A DNA stretch of 64,000 nt from Geopseudomonas sagittaria (GTDB lineage: Bacteria; Pseudomonadota; Gammaproteobacteria; Pseudomonadales; Pseudomonadaceae). The stretch spans positions 124,001 to 188,000 of the forward strand of contig NZ_FOXM01000005.1 of the NCBI RefSeq assembly GCF_900115715.1. Direction: 5' to 3'. This document shows positions 49,931 to 64,000 of the stretch, piece after piece; position 1 is the first letter of the stretch; each line of letters starts with the position of its first letter. The notes under the pieces are model-generated. The model saw only the letters and a list, made by a program, of their open reading frames with translations, ran no database searches and was not told where the DNA came from. Made by a program: the position numbers and the translations under genes.

Positions 49931-52048
49931 ATGAACAGTTCCATTTCGCGCTTCAGCCTGTCGTTGCTGGCTGTACTGCTTTCGCCGGCGGCACTGGCTG
50001 CCAATCTGCAGGGGCTGGATGTGGCGGCCCTGCCTGGGGATCGTGTCGAGCTGAAGCTGGCCTTCGACGAGCCGGTAACCGCCCCGCGCGGCTACACCAT
50101 CGACCAGCCGGCGCGCATTGCCCTGGATCTGCCGGGGGTGACCAACAAGCTGGGCTCGCGCAATCGCGACCTGGGAGTTGGCAACGCGCGCAGCCTCACG
50201 GTGGTTGAGGCCAAGGACCGCACCCGGCTGATCATCAACCTGAATAGCCTGCAGCCCTACACTACCCGTGCCGAGGGCAACAACCTGTTCGTCGTGGTCG
50301 GTGGTTCGCAGGCTGCCGCCAGCAGCGTTGCGGCTGTGGCCCAGCCGGTGAGTCAGGCGCCGAAGCCGTTTGTTCCGGCCGGCAAGGCGATCCGTAATAT
50401 CGACTTCCAGCGCGGTAGTCAGGGCGAAGGCAATGTGGTCATCGACCTCTCCGAGGCCGGCATCAGTCCGGATATCCAGGAGAGCGGCGGCAAGATCCGC
50501 TTGGAGTTTCCGCGTACCCAGTTGCCCGAGCAGTTGCGCGCGCGTCTGGACGTGAAGGACTTCGCCACCCCCGTGCAGTTCGTCAATGCCTCGGTCAGCG
50601 GCGACAAGGCCAGCATCGTCATCGAGCCGAGCGGCAACTACGACTACCTCGCCTACCAGACCGACAATCGCCTGACCATCAGCGTCAAGCCGCTGACCCA
50701 GGAGGACGTCGAGAAGCGCAAGGTCGAGCGTTTCGCCTATACCGGCGAGAAGTTGTCGCTGAACTTCCAGGATATCGACGTGCGCTCGGTGCTGCAGCTG
50801 ATCGCCGACTTCACCGATCTAAACCTGGTGGCCAGTGATACCGTGCAGGGCAACATCACCCTGCGCCTGCAGAACGTGCCTTGGGACCAGGCGCTGGATC
50901 TGGTGCTGAAGACCAAGGGGCTGGACAAGCGTAAGATCGGTAACGTCCTACTGGTCGCGCCGGCCGACGAGATCGCCGCGCGCGAGCGTCAGGAGCTCGA
51001 AGCGCAGAAGCAGATCGACGAGCTGGCGCCGCTGCGTCGCGAGGTGGTGCAGCTGAACTATGCCAAGGCGTCGGACATCGCCGGCCTGTTCAAGGAGTTT
51101 TCCGAAGGCGCCGAGCAGAAGGACATGCGCGGTTCGATCATCTATGACGATCGCACCAACAGCCTGATCGCCTACCTGACCGAGGATCGCCTGAACGAGC
51201 TGCGTCGCATCGTCACCCAACTGGACATTCCGGTGCGCCAGGTGATGATCGAGGCGCGCATCGTCGAGGCTACGGTCGGCTATGACAAGAGTCTCGGGGT
51301 GCGCTGGGGTGGGACTGGGGTTTCCAATAACGGCAAGTGGGCGGCCTATGGCAAGGACGGCAATATTGGTATCGAGGATGACGACGACTTCGCTTGCGGA
51401 CCTTTCCAAGGGAAATGTACCTTCCCGGTAAACGAGAATGACTCGCCAGTTCCCTTTGTCGACCTGGGGGCGCTGGCCAGTACCTCGGGCTTCGGAGTCG
51501 GCTATGTCACCGATAACCTGATCCTCGACCTGCAGCTGTCGGCGATGGAGTCGACCGGCAACGGTGAGGTGGTTTCGCAGCCCAAGGTGGTCACTTCCGA
51601 CAAGGAAACCGCGAAGATCCTCACCGGCGCGGAGGTGCCCTACCAGGAGGCCAGCTCCAGTGGTGCGACCAGTACCTCGTTCAAGGAAGCGGCGTTGTCG
51701 TTGGAGGTCACTCCGCAGATCACTCCGGATAACCGGGTGATCATGGAAGTCAAGATCAACAAGGACGCTCCAGATTACACCAACGCATCCAGAAGCAACG
51801 GGGTGCCGGCGATTGCCAAGAACGAGGTCAACGCCAAGGTGCTGGCTGCCGACGGCGAGACCATCGTCATCGGCGGGGTGTTCTCCAACACCCAGAGCAA
51901 AGGGGTAGAGAAGGTACCGTTTCTCGGCGACCTGCCATTCCTGGGTCGCCTTTTTCGCCGCGACACAGTCAGCGACCACAAATCCGAGCTGCTGATCTTC
52001 CTCACCCCGCGTATCATGGACACCCAGGCAATTTCCGTGAGTCGTTGA
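49931..52048 (+). CDS. pilQ: Type IV pilus secretin PilQ
   Basis: Outer-membrane secretin of 705 residues through which the pilus passes. A signal peptide (MNSSISRFSLSLLAVLLSPA) is followed by two AMIN domains (about 25-260; FDEPVTAPRGYTIDQPARIA), secretin N0/N1 domains (LNFQDIDVRSVLQLIADFTD) and the secretin barrel (VVTSDKETAKILTGAEVPYQ, VNAKVLAADGETIVIGGVFS, VEKVPFLGDLPFLGRLFRRD). An ATG 13 codons upstream (49892) is possible but would lengthen the signal; the chosen start gives the usual N-terminus. It follows pilP by 55 bases. Confidence 0.96.
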   Translation: MNSSISRFSLSLLAVLLSPAALAANLQGLDVAALPGDRVELKLAFDEPVTAPRGYTIDQPARIALDLPGVTNKLGSRNRDLGVGNARSLTVVEAKDRTRLIINLNSLQPYTTRAEGNNLFVVVGGSQAAASSVAAVAQPVSQAPKPFVPAGKAIRNIDFQRGSQGEGNVVIDLSEAGISPDIQESGGKIRLEFPRTQLPEQLRARLDVKDFATPVQFVNASVSGDKASIVIEPSGNYDYLAYQTDNRLTISVKPLTQEDVEKRKVERFAYTGEKLSLNFQDIDVRSVLQLIADFTDLNLVASDTVQGNITLRLQNVPWDQALDLVLKTKGLDKRKIGNVLLVAPADEIAARERQELEAQKQIDELAPLRREVVQLNYAKASDIAGLFKEFSEGAEQKDMRGSIIYDDRTNSLIAYLTEDRLNELRRIVTQLDIPVRQVMIEARIVEATVGYDKSLGVRWGGTGVSNNGKWAAYGKDGNIGIEDDDDFACGPFQGKCTFPVNENDSPVPFVDLGALASTSGFGVGYVTDNLILDLQLSAMESTGNGEVVSQPKVVTSDKETAKILTGAEVPYQEASSSGATSTSFKEAALSLEVTPQITPDNRVIMEVKINKDAPDYTNASRSNGVPAIAKNEVNAKVLAADGETIVIGGVFSNTQSKGVEKVPFLGDLPFLGRLFRRDTVSDHKSELLIFLTPRIMDTQAISVSR

Positions 52049-52051
52049 TAC

Positions 52052-52570
52052 GTGCGCAATCTGATCCTCGTGGGCCCGATGGGAGCTGGCAAGAGCACCA
52101 TCGGGCGTCTTCTGGCCAAGGAGCTGCATCTGCCCTTCAAAGACTCCGACAAGGAAATCGAGGTGCGCACCGGTGCGGACATCCCGTGGATCTTCGATGT
52201 CGAAGGCGAGCAGGGATTCCGCGAGCGGGAGCAGGCGGTGATCGCCGACCTGTGCCAGGAGGACGGTCTGGTGCTGGCCACCGGTGGTGGAGCGATCCTG
52301 CGTCAGGCCAACCGCGAGGCGCTGCGCGCCGGGGGGCGGGTGGTCTACCTGCACACCTCGGTGGATCAGCAACTTGAGCGTACCGCACGCGATCGCAACC
52401 GGCCGCTGCTGCGTACCGCCAATCCCGGTCAGGTGCTGAGCGATCTGATGGCGATCCGCGATCCGCTGTACCGCGAAATCGCCGATGTGATCATCGAAAC
52501 CGATCAGCGCCCGCCGCGCATGGTGGTACAGGAAGTGCTGAGCCGCCTGGAACAGTTGCCGCCCCGTTAA
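52052..52570 (+). CDS. aroK: Shikimate kinase
   Basis: Cytoplasmic kinase of 172 residues, fifth step of the shikimate pathway. Walker A is [20 protein letters not shown], the shikimate-binding Asp lies in [10 protein letters not shown], and [16 protein letters not shown] and the lid RDRNRPLL are conserved. The GTG start at 52052 is three bases after the pilQ stop, so aroK is part of the pil operon, as in other pseudomonads. Confidence 0.97.
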   Translation: MRNLILVGPMGAGKSTIGRLLAKELHLPFKDSDKEIEVRTGADIPWIFDVEGEQGFREREQAVIADLCQEDGLVLATGGGAILRQANREALRAGGRVVYLHTSVDQQLERTARDRNRPLLRTANPGQVLSDLMAIRDPLYREIADVIIETDQRPPRMVVQEVLSRLEQLPPR

Positions 52571-52623
52571 AAGGGGCGCGAACTGCGCTATCCTAGGGCC
52601 CTTTTCCACCAGCGGGGGGCCAC

Positions 52624-53721
52624 ATGCGGACTCTTCACGTCGATCTCGGCGAGCGCAGCTATCCCATCTTCATCGGCGCCGGTCTGCTAGACCGCCGCGA
52701 CTGCTTCTCTCCCCATATTGCCGGTCGCCAGGTGGCGATCGTCACCAACCAGACTGTGGCACCGTTGTATCTGCAGCGGCTGCTGGCAACGCTGGAAGGC
52801 TATGCCGTCACGCCGATCATCCTGCCCGATGGCGAGGCGTTCAAGAATTGGGAAACCCTGCAGCTGATCTTCGACGCTCTGCTCGAGGCCCGGCATGACC
52901 GGCGCACCACCCTGATCGCCCTCGGTGGTGGGGTGATCGGTGACATGGCCGGTTTCGCCGCGGCCTGCTACCAGCGCGGGGTGGACTTCATCCAGGTGCC
53001 AACCACGCTGTTGTCGCAGGTGGACTCCTCGGTGGGCGGCAAGACCGGGATCAACCATCCGCTGGGCAAGAACATGATCGGCGCCTTCTACCAGCCGCAG
53101 GCGGTGGTGATCGATACCGCGACCCTGGCCACCCTGCCGGCGCGCGAACTGTCGGCCGGCCTGGCCGAAGTGATCAAGTACGGGCTGATCTGCGACGAGT
53201 CCTTCCTGAGTTGGCTGGAGCAGCACGTCGATGCCCTGCGCGCGCTGGATGGCGAGGCGATCAGCGAGGCGGTCGAGCGTTCCTGTGCGGCCAAGGCGCG
53301 GGTGGTGAATGCCGACGAGCGCGAATCCGGGGTGCGCGCCACCCTCAACCTCGGCCATACCTTCGGTCACGCCATCGAGACCGAAATGGGCTACGGCGTC
53401 TGGTTGCACGGCGAGGCGGTGGCGGTCGGCACCGTGATGGCGCTGGAAATGTCGCGGCGCCTCGGCTGGATCGACGCGCAGGCGCGCGATCGTGGCATCC
53501 GTCTGCTGCTGCGCGCCGGCCTGCCGGTGGTGCCGCCGCAGGAGATGGGTGTGGAGGAATTTCTCCGTCACATGGCGGTCGACAAGAAGGTGCTCGATGG
53601 CCAGTTGCGTCTGGTGCTGCTGCGCCAGCTGGGCGAGGCGGTGGTGACAGCGGACTATCCGCGCGAAGTTCTCGAAGCAACGCTGCGTACGGACTATGCG
53701 GCACTGGTCCGTCAAGCCTGA
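52624..53721 (+). CDS. aroB: 3-Dehydroquinate synthase
   Basis: NAD- and metal-dependent enzyme of 365 residues, second step of the shikimate pathway. [11 protein letters not shown]-type ([20 protein letters not shown]), [40 protein letters not shown] and the metal histidines in [12 protein letters not shown] and [10 protein letters not shown] are all present. It lies 53 bases after aroK; the gap includes AAAAGGG and CCCTTTT, which could pair. Confidence 0.98.
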   Translation: MRTLHVDLGERSYPIFIGAGLLDRRDCFSPHIAGRQVAIVTNQTVAPLYLQRLLATLEGYAVTPIILPDGEAFKNWETLQLIFDALLEARHDRRTTLIALGGGVIGDMAGFAAACYQRGVDFIQVPTTLLSQVDSSVGGKTGINHPLGKNMIGAFYQPQAVVIDTATLATLPARELSAGLAEVIKYGLICDESFLSWLEQHVDALRALDGEAISEAVERSCAAKARVVNADERESGVRATLNLGHTFGHAIETEMGYGVWLHGEAVAVGTVMALEMSRRLGWIDAQARDRGIRLLLRAGLPVVPPQEMGVEEFLRHMAVDKKVLDGQLRLVLLRQLGEAVVTADYPREVLEATLRTDYAALVRQA

Positions 53722-53733
53722 AGTGAGTTGATT

Positions 53734-53755
53734 GCCCCGGCGCCAGTGCCGGGGC
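53734..53755 (+). terminator. Hairpin between aroB and the damX-like gene
   Basis: Perfect 8-bp stem GCCCCGGC / GCCGGGGC with a 6-base loop, 12 bases after the aroB stop. It is followed by TTCCTGT only, so termination may be partial and the next gene may be reached by read-through. Confidence 0.5.
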
Positions 53756-53782
53756 TTCCTGTGCAAATGGAATGAGGCATTC

Positions 53783-55390
53783 ATGACCAGCCTGCAGGCC
53801 GATGAGGCATTTGTTGAGCATTACCAGTTGACGCACGACCCGTTCACCCCGCGGGTGCCGGGCTTCAAGTTTTTCCCCGCGCAGCGCAAGCCGGTGCTGG
53901 CCCAGTTGCATCAGCTGGCGCGCTACAGTGCGCTGATGCAGGTGGTGAGCGGGCCGTTGGGCAGCGGCAAGACCCTGCTGCGTCAGGCGCTGGTGGCCAG
54001 CAGCAACAAGCAGAGCGTGGTCAGCGTGCCGCTGTCGGCGCGTCAGGCCGGCAACAGTGCGATGCTGTTGCGCGGTTTCAGCCAAGGGCTGGGCGGCAGC
54101 AGCCAGGATGTGGATGGTCTGCTCGGTCAGGTGGCCCGCCTGAATCAGGCCGGCCAGGAAGTCTATCTGCTGGTGGATGACGCCGAGAAACTGCAGGACG
54201 AAGCGCTGGAAACCCTGGCTGCGCTGGCGGCAGGGGATAGCGATGGTCGTGCCCATGTCTTCCTATTTGCCGAGCCAGAGCTGCTGGCGCGTCTGGATGC
54301 GTTGGGCAAGGCCGATCGCTGTCATGTGCAGGAGTTGCAGCCTTACACGCTCGACGAAACACGCGCCTACCTCGCCCAGCGCCTCGAAGGCGCCGGGCAG
54401 GATCTGACATTGTTCGATGCCCGCCAGCTGGAAGAAATTCAGGTCGAGTCGGGTGGCTGGCCGGGGGCGATCAATCGGGTGGCGCGCGAGGTGCTGAACG
54501 AGGCGATGCTCGCCGAAGACCAGCCGGAGCTCTCGACCGGAACCGGCATCAACCTGCCGAAGAAACACCTGCTGGCGCTGGGGGTGGTGGCTGTCGGGGT
54601 GGTGCTGGCGCTGGTGATGAACGGCAAGGAGTCCGGGGTGGCGCCGGCAGTCACCGACAGTCCGGCGCCCGGGCAGCAGGGCTCTGTGGTGCAGGGCGAG
54701 GCCGCTGCCGCCTCGCCGTCACCGACCGTCAATGGCCCGGCCATCGAGTTCGAAGGCGACAAGCCGCTGCCGCTGCCGTTGGTCGGCCAGGGGCAGCCGG
54801 TGCCGCGCGAACCGCTGGCGCGCGCCGCCGGCGGGGCCGGCGTCGAGGAGCTGGATGCCTCCAATGCCGCCATGCCGATAGCGGTGGATACCGCGGTGCC
54901 GCCGGTTGGTACGGAGCAGGCAGTGGCGCAGACGCCGCCGAGCGCGGCGCCGGTCACTGCGCCCACGCCGGCGCCTGCCCCTGCTGTGGAGGTCAAGCCG
55001 GCGCCTGCAGCACCGCTGGCGGTGGCGCCGAGCGCCAGGCCGGCACCCACTCCTGCGGCTGTGCCGGCTCCCAGCGCGCCGACGGCGGGCAGTGCCGGCA
55101 GCGGCAGCTGGTACCTGTCGCAACCCGTCGGTCAGTACACCCTGCAACTGTTCGGCACCAGTTCGGAGGGGGCAGCCCAGACGGCAGTGCGCGAGGGTGG
55201 TGGCGACTATCGCTACTTCCGCAAGCTGCACCAGGGCAAGCCGCTGTACGTGGTCACCTATGGCGCCTTCTCCACGCCGGCGGCGGCCAAGTCGGCGGTG
55301 ACCGGCTTGCCGGCGCGCCTGCAGGCCGGCAAACCGTGGCCACGCACCTTTGCCAGCATCCAGCAGGAAATCCGCCAGGCCGGCCGCTAG
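53783..55390 (+). CDS. DamX-like AAA ATPase with C-terminal SPOR domain
   Basis: Bitopic membrane protein of 535 residues. The cytoplasmic N-terminal AAA domain has Walker A GPLGSGKT (57-64) and Walker B VYLLVDDAEKL, in the ExeA/GspA-like group. A transmembrane helix (about 263-282, LLALGVVAVGVVLALVMNG) is followed by a long Pro/Ala/Val-rich linker and a SPOR domain (from about 455: WYLSQPVGQYTLQLFGTSSE, PLYVVTYGAFSTPAAAKSAV). Its place after aroB is that of E. coli damX, a septal protein, but E. coli DamX lacks a recognisable ATPase domain. Role in division is inferred. Confidence 0.88.
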   Translation: MTSLQADEAFVEHYQLTHDPFTPRVPGFKFFPAQRKPVLAQLHQLARYSALMQVVSGPLGSGKTLLRQALVASSNKQSVVSVPLSARQAGNSAMLLRGFSQGLGGSSQDVDGLLGQVARLNQAGQEVYLLVDDAEKLQDEALETLAALAAGDSDGRAHVFLFAEPELLARLDALGKADRCHVQELQPYTLDETRAYLAQRLEGAGQDLTLFDARQLEEIQVESGGWPGAINRVAREVLNEAMLAEDQPELSTGTGINLPKKHLLALGVVAVGVVLALVMNGKESGVAPAVTDSPAPGQQGSVVQGEAAAASPSPTVNGPAIEFEGDKPLPLPLVGQGQPVPREPLARAAGGAGVEELDASNAAMPIAVDTAVPPVGTEQAVAQTPPSAAPVTAPTPAPAPAVEVKPAPAAPLAVAPSARPAPTPAAVPAPSAPTAGSAGSGSWYLSQPVGQYTLQLFGTSSEGAAQTAVREGGGDYRYFRKLHQGKPLYVVTYGAFSTPAAAKSAVTGLPARLQAGKPWPRTFASIQQEIRQAGR

Positions 55391-55410
55391 CCTGTTCCTA
55401 CGGCGGTGAA

Positions 55411-55446
55411 AAAACCGGTGACCCGCCTAGGCGGGTCACCGGTTTT
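55411..55446. terminator. Perfect 36-bp palindromic terminator
   Basis: AAAACCGGTGACCCGCCT and its exact complement AGGCGGGTCACCGGTTTT stand back to back with no spacer, followed by CTTTTA. It separates the damX-like gene from the gltB promoter region. Confidence 0.9.
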
Positions 55447-55492
55447 CTTTTATAAATGCGACATGAAATTTTCGCTTTGGCGTCATTTGTTC

Positions 55493-55521
55493 TTTTTCGG
55501 ACATGGGCTGCGCGCTACAAT
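55493..55521 (+). promoter_or_regulatory. Candidate gltB promoter
   Basis: TACAAT (55516-55521) is a good -10 about 100 bases before gltB; the -35 17 bases upstream (TTTTTC) is poor. The whole stretch from 55447 to 55612 is A+T-rich compared with its neighbours. Confidence 0.35.
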
Positions 55522-55624
55522 GGCGCATCCGTGATCGCACCCCGCGCCACAAACGTGGTAGCAAAGGGGAACAAATTGCGAAAAATCGCCCGAATCAAGT
55601 AAAAGTTAGCCGGTGAGAGTGCCT

Positions 55625-60070
<4,446 letters not shown>

Positions 60071-60085
60071 GGCCGCTCCGAGCCG

Positions 60086-60117
60086 CCAGCCTCGCCCGCC
60101 AGGGGCAGCGAGGCTGG
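60086..60117 (+). promoter_or_regulatory. Stem-loop in the gltB-gltD gap
   Basis: CCAGCCTCG (60086-60094) pairs perfectly with CGAGGCTGG (60109-60117) around a 14-base GC-rich loop. There is no T-run. It may tune the ratio of the two subunits by partial termination or RNA processing. Confidence 0.5.
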
Positions 60118-60133
60118 CCGGTTCCCCAGATGA

Positions 60134-61603
<1,470 letters not shown>

Positions 61604-61665
61604 ACCGTGACCGGTCGCTGTGGCGGGACTCCTCCGCGCAGCTGACCCCGGTCAAGCCAACCACG

Positions 61666-61692
61666 AAAGGCACGGCACCCGCCGTGCCTTTT
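61666..61692 (+). terminator. Terminator after gltD
   Basis: Perfect 11-bp stem AAAGGCACGGC / GCCGTGCCTTT with loop ACCC and a final T-run (61689-61692). Confidence 0.88.
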
Positions 61693-61740
61693 GCTGTGTG
61701 CTTTGCGACAATGCCCCCTGAATTTTCGCCGGAAGCCGTT

Positions 61741-62805
61741 ATGACCGTCCTGAAGAACGACCGTTTCCTTCGCGCCCTGCTCAAGCAGCCTGTCGATGTC
61801 ACCCCGGTGTGGATGATGCGCCAGGCCGGACGCTACCTCCCCGAGTACCGTGCCAGCCGCGCCAAGGCTGGCGATTTCATGAGCCTGTGCATGAATCCCG
61901 AGCTGGCCTGCGAGGTCACCCTGCAGCCGCTGGACCGCTACCCGCTGGATGCCGCCATCCTGTTCTCCGACATCCTGACCATTCCGGATGCCATGGGTCT
62001 GGGCCTGTACTTCGAGACCGGCGAAGGGCCGCGCTTCAAGAAGGTGGTCAGCACCCCGGCCGACATCGCCGCGCTGCCGATCCCCGATCCGGAAAAGGAT
62101 CTCGGCTACGTGATGGACGCGGTGCGCACCATCCGCCGCGAGCTCAACGGCCGTGTGCCGCTGATCGGCTTCTCCGGCAGCCCGTGGACCCTGGCCACCT
62201 ACATGGTCGAGGGTGGTTCGTCCAAGGACTTCCGCAAGTCCAAGGCGATGCTCTACGACAACCCGCAGGCCATGCACGCGCTGCTCGACAAGCTGGCCCA
62301 GTCGGTCACCAGCTACCTGAATGCGCAGATCCTCGCCGGCGCCCAGGCCGTGCAGATCTTCGACTCCTGGGGCGGCAGCCTGTCGGATGCGGCCTACCGC
62401 GAGTTCTCGCTGTTCTACATGGAGCGCATCGTCAGCGGCCTGATCCGCCAGCACGAGGGCCGCGAAGTGCCGGTGATCCTGTTCACCAAGGGCGGCGGTC
62501 TGTGGCTGGAGTCCATGGCCGAGGCCGGCGCCACCGCGCTGGGCCTGGACTGGACCTGCGACATCCGCAACGCCCGCGCCCGCGTCGGCGACAAGGTGGC
62601 CCTGCAGGGCAACATGGACCCGACCGTGCTGTACGCCAACCCGACGGCGATCCGCGCCGAAGTGGCGCGCATCCTCGAGCGTTACGGCAACGGCTCGGGC
62701 CACGTGTTCAACCTCGGCCACGGCATCACCCCGGAAGTCGATCCGCGCAATGCCGGAGTGTTCATCGAGGCGGTGCACGAGCTGTCGGCGCAGTATCACC
62801 AGTGA
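61741..62805 (+). CDS. hemE: Uroporphyrinogen decarboxylase
   Basis: Heme-pathway enzyme of 354 residues converting uroporphyrinogen III to coproporphyrinogen III. Signature 1 is [39 protein letters not shown] holds the catalytic Asp; signature 2 is [20 protein letters not shown]. The C-terminus [20 protein letters not shown] is conserved. The ATG at 61741 is the family start. It stands alone behind the gltD terminator and is convergent with an MFS gene 50 bases away. Confidence 0.98.
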   Translation: MTVLKNDRFLRALLKQPVDVTPVWMMRQAGRYLPEYRASRAKAGDFMSLCMNPELACEVTLQPLDRYPLDAAILFSDILTIPDAMGLGLYFETGEGPRFKKVVSTPADIAALPIPDPEKDLGYVMDAVRTIRRELNGRVPLIGFSGSPWTLATYMVEGGSSKDFRKSKAMLYDNPQAMHALLDKLAQSVTSYLNAQILAGAQAVQIFDSWGGSLSDAAYREFSLFYMERIVSGLIRQHEGREVPVILFTKGGGLWLESMAEAGATALGLDWTCDIRNARARVGDKVALQGNMDPTVLYANPTAIRAEVARILERYGNGSGHVFNLGHGITPEVDPRNAGVFIEAVHELSAQYHQ

Positions 62806-62855
62806 TCAGTACGCGGTTCTGAAAAGACCGGCGCCCGTTTGCCAGTCCGGCGCGC

Positions 62856-64000
62856 TCAGGCCTGTGGCTGCTTGGGTGGCAGCCGCGACAGGTGCAGCGC
62901 CACCAGCAGCGCCACCGCAAGCAGGGCGGCGATGAACAGGCCGACACCGGTCCAGCCGCCGCGCTGCCAGAACAGGCCGCCGAGGGTGCCGGCCACGCTG
63001 GAGCCCAGGTAGTAGCTGAACAGGTACAGCGACGAGGCCTGGCCACGGGCCTGCAGGGCGCGGCGGCCGACCCAGCTGCTGGCCAGCGAGTGGGCGGCGA
63101 AGAAGCCGAAGGCGAACAGCAGCATGCCGACGAGGATCAGCGCCAGCGAGGCGAACAGGGTCAGCAGCAGGCCGCCCAGCATCAGCAGGATCGCCGGCCA
63201 GAACACCCGGTGGCGGCCGAGGCGGTCGGCCAGCAGGCCGGCCTGGGTCGAGCTGTAGGTGCCCGACAGGTAGACCACCGAGAGCAGGCCGACCAGGCTC
63301 AGGCTGAGGTTGTAGGGCGCCTCGAGCAGGCGGTAGCCGATGTAGTTGAACAGGGTGACGAAACCGCCCATCAGCAGGAAGGCTTCGAGAAACAGCCAGG
63401 GCAGGCCGCGGTCGGTCAGGTGCAGGCGCAGGCCGTTGGCCAGGTTGGCGAAGCTCAGCGGCGTCGGCCGGAAGTGCCGCGAGTCCGGCAGCAGGCGCCA
63501 GAACAGCAGCGCGGCGAGCAGCGCGAGGCCGCCGAGGGTGGCCACCGCCGCCTGCCAGGAGACGAAATCCACCAGCACGCCGCTGACCAGCCGGCCGCTC
63601 ATGCCGCCCAGCGCGTTGCCGGAGATGTACAGGCCCATGGCCAGGCCGAGGTGCTGGGGATGGATTTCCTCGCTGAGGTAGGACATCGCCACCGCGACCA
63701 GGCCGCTCAGCGACAGGCCGACCAGCGCGCGCATCAGCAGCAGGGCATGCCAGTTGGGCATCAGCGGGGTGAGCAGGGTGCACAGCGCGGCGGCGCACAG
63801 CGCGGCGACCATCACCGGCTTGCGGCCGAGGGCGTCGGACAACGGACCGGTGAGCAGCAGGCCGATGGCCAGGGTGATGGTCGAGATCGACAGCGCCAGG
63901 CTGCTCTGCGCCGCGCTCAGGGCGAAGGCGGCGGACAGCACCGGCAGCATCGGCTGCACGCAGTAGAGCAGGGCGAAGGTGGCGAAGCCGCCGGCGAACA
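62856..64000 (-). CDS. MFS transporter (N-terminus cut by window edge)
   Basis: Inner-membrane major facilitator; about 381 residues are visible and the frame stays open to base 64000. The first visible residues are FAGGFATFALLYCVQPMLPV, typical of the first helix of the YnfM/NepI-like drug-efflux subfamily, so only some 10-25 residues are missing. GPLSDALGRKPVMVAALCAA is the cytoplasmic loop 2-3 motif A, and GLLADRLGRHRVFW is its repeat in the second half. Eleven or more hydrophobic segments can be counted. The substrate is unknown. A GTG at 63959 is an in-frame codon, not the start. Confidence 0.88.
   Translation of the reverse strand, partial: FAGGFATFALLYCVQPMLPVLSAAFALSAAQSSLALSISTITLAIGLLLTGPLSDALGRKPVMVAALCAAALCTLLTPLMPNWHALLLMRALVGLSLSGLVAVAMSYLSEEIHPQHLGLAMGLYISGNALGGMSGRLVSGVLVDFVSWQAAVATLGGLALLAALLFWRLLPDSRHFRPTPLSFANLANGLRLHLTDRGLPWLFLEAFLLMGGFVTLFNYIGYRLLEAPYNLSLSLVGLLSVVYLSGTYSSTQAGLLADRLGRHRVFWPAILLMLGGLLLTLFASLALILVGMLLFAFGFFAAHSLASSWVGRRALQARGQASSLYLFSYYLGSSVAGTLGGLFWQRGGWTGVGLFIAALLAVALLVALHLSRLPPKQPQA

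Overview
The window is a typical chromosomal stretch of a high-GC gammaproteobacterium, almost certainly Pseudomonas sensu lato. From about 25 kb to the right edge, gene content and order follow the Pseudomonas aeruginosa PA5080-PA5030 segment as I remember it: pip-dtd, rsmE-tatCBA-hisEI-ubiB-ubiJ-ubiE, DUF971, hslUV, SPOR protein, argS, priA, rpmE, nuclease, maeB, ponA, pilMNOPQ-aroK-aroB-damX-like, gltBD, hemE and an MFS transporter. GC is high, starts are often GTG or TTG, and genes overlap by 1-8 bases in tight operons. No rRNA, tRNA, CRISPR array, prophage, integrase or transposase gene was found.

Layout. 1-4.7 kb: two components of an export system (FUSC pump cut by the left edge, NodT-type outer-membrane lipoprotein) divergent from an AraC regulator. 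4.7-9 kb: a solitary homoprotocatechuate dioxygenase, a YkgJ protein, fbp, a DUF924 protein, a small lipoprotein and a CBS-pair protein. 9-18 kb: a Tat-exported PhoX phosphatase behind a Pho-box-like promoter, then an amino-acid module (NSS transporter, leucine dehydrogenase, fused indolepyruvate:ferredoxin oxidoreductase) divergent from an Lrp/AsnC regulator. 18-25 kb: a RimB-like protein, an FMN glutamate-synthase-like protein, a decayed LysR gene opposite a BenE transporter, and a P-type ATPase that resembles the Na,K-ATPase group. 25-42 kb: housekeeping operons for D-aminoacyl-tRNA editing, Tat export, histidine, ubiquinone, HslVU protease, ArgRS and PriA. 42-64 kb: L31, nuclease, malic enzyme, PBP1A, the type IV pilus assembly operon, shikimate genes, glutamate synthase, hemE and a second MFS transporter cut by the right edge.

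How the genes work together. PhoX carries a twin-arginine signal and the window also encodes TatABC. GltBD with leucine dehydrogenase and the 2-oxoacid oxidoreductase ties nitrogen assimilation to amino-acid catabolism. PilM-PilQ build the pilus alignment complex and share an operon arrangement with aroK/aroB and a SPOR-domain protein.

Unexplained structure is mostly intergenic: two families of REP-like palindromes (three and two sites), one 142-bp MITE-like nested palindrome, and several strong terminators. The most informative observations are the absence of the polyhydroxyalkanoate cluster expected between the DUF971 gene and ubiE, the mosaic LysR remnant, the Na,K-ATPase-like pump, a near-consensus sigma-32 promoter before hslVU and a Pho box before phoX. 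I found no convincing new multi-gene system. No gap between genes exceeds 300 bases; the largest is 8813-9095.
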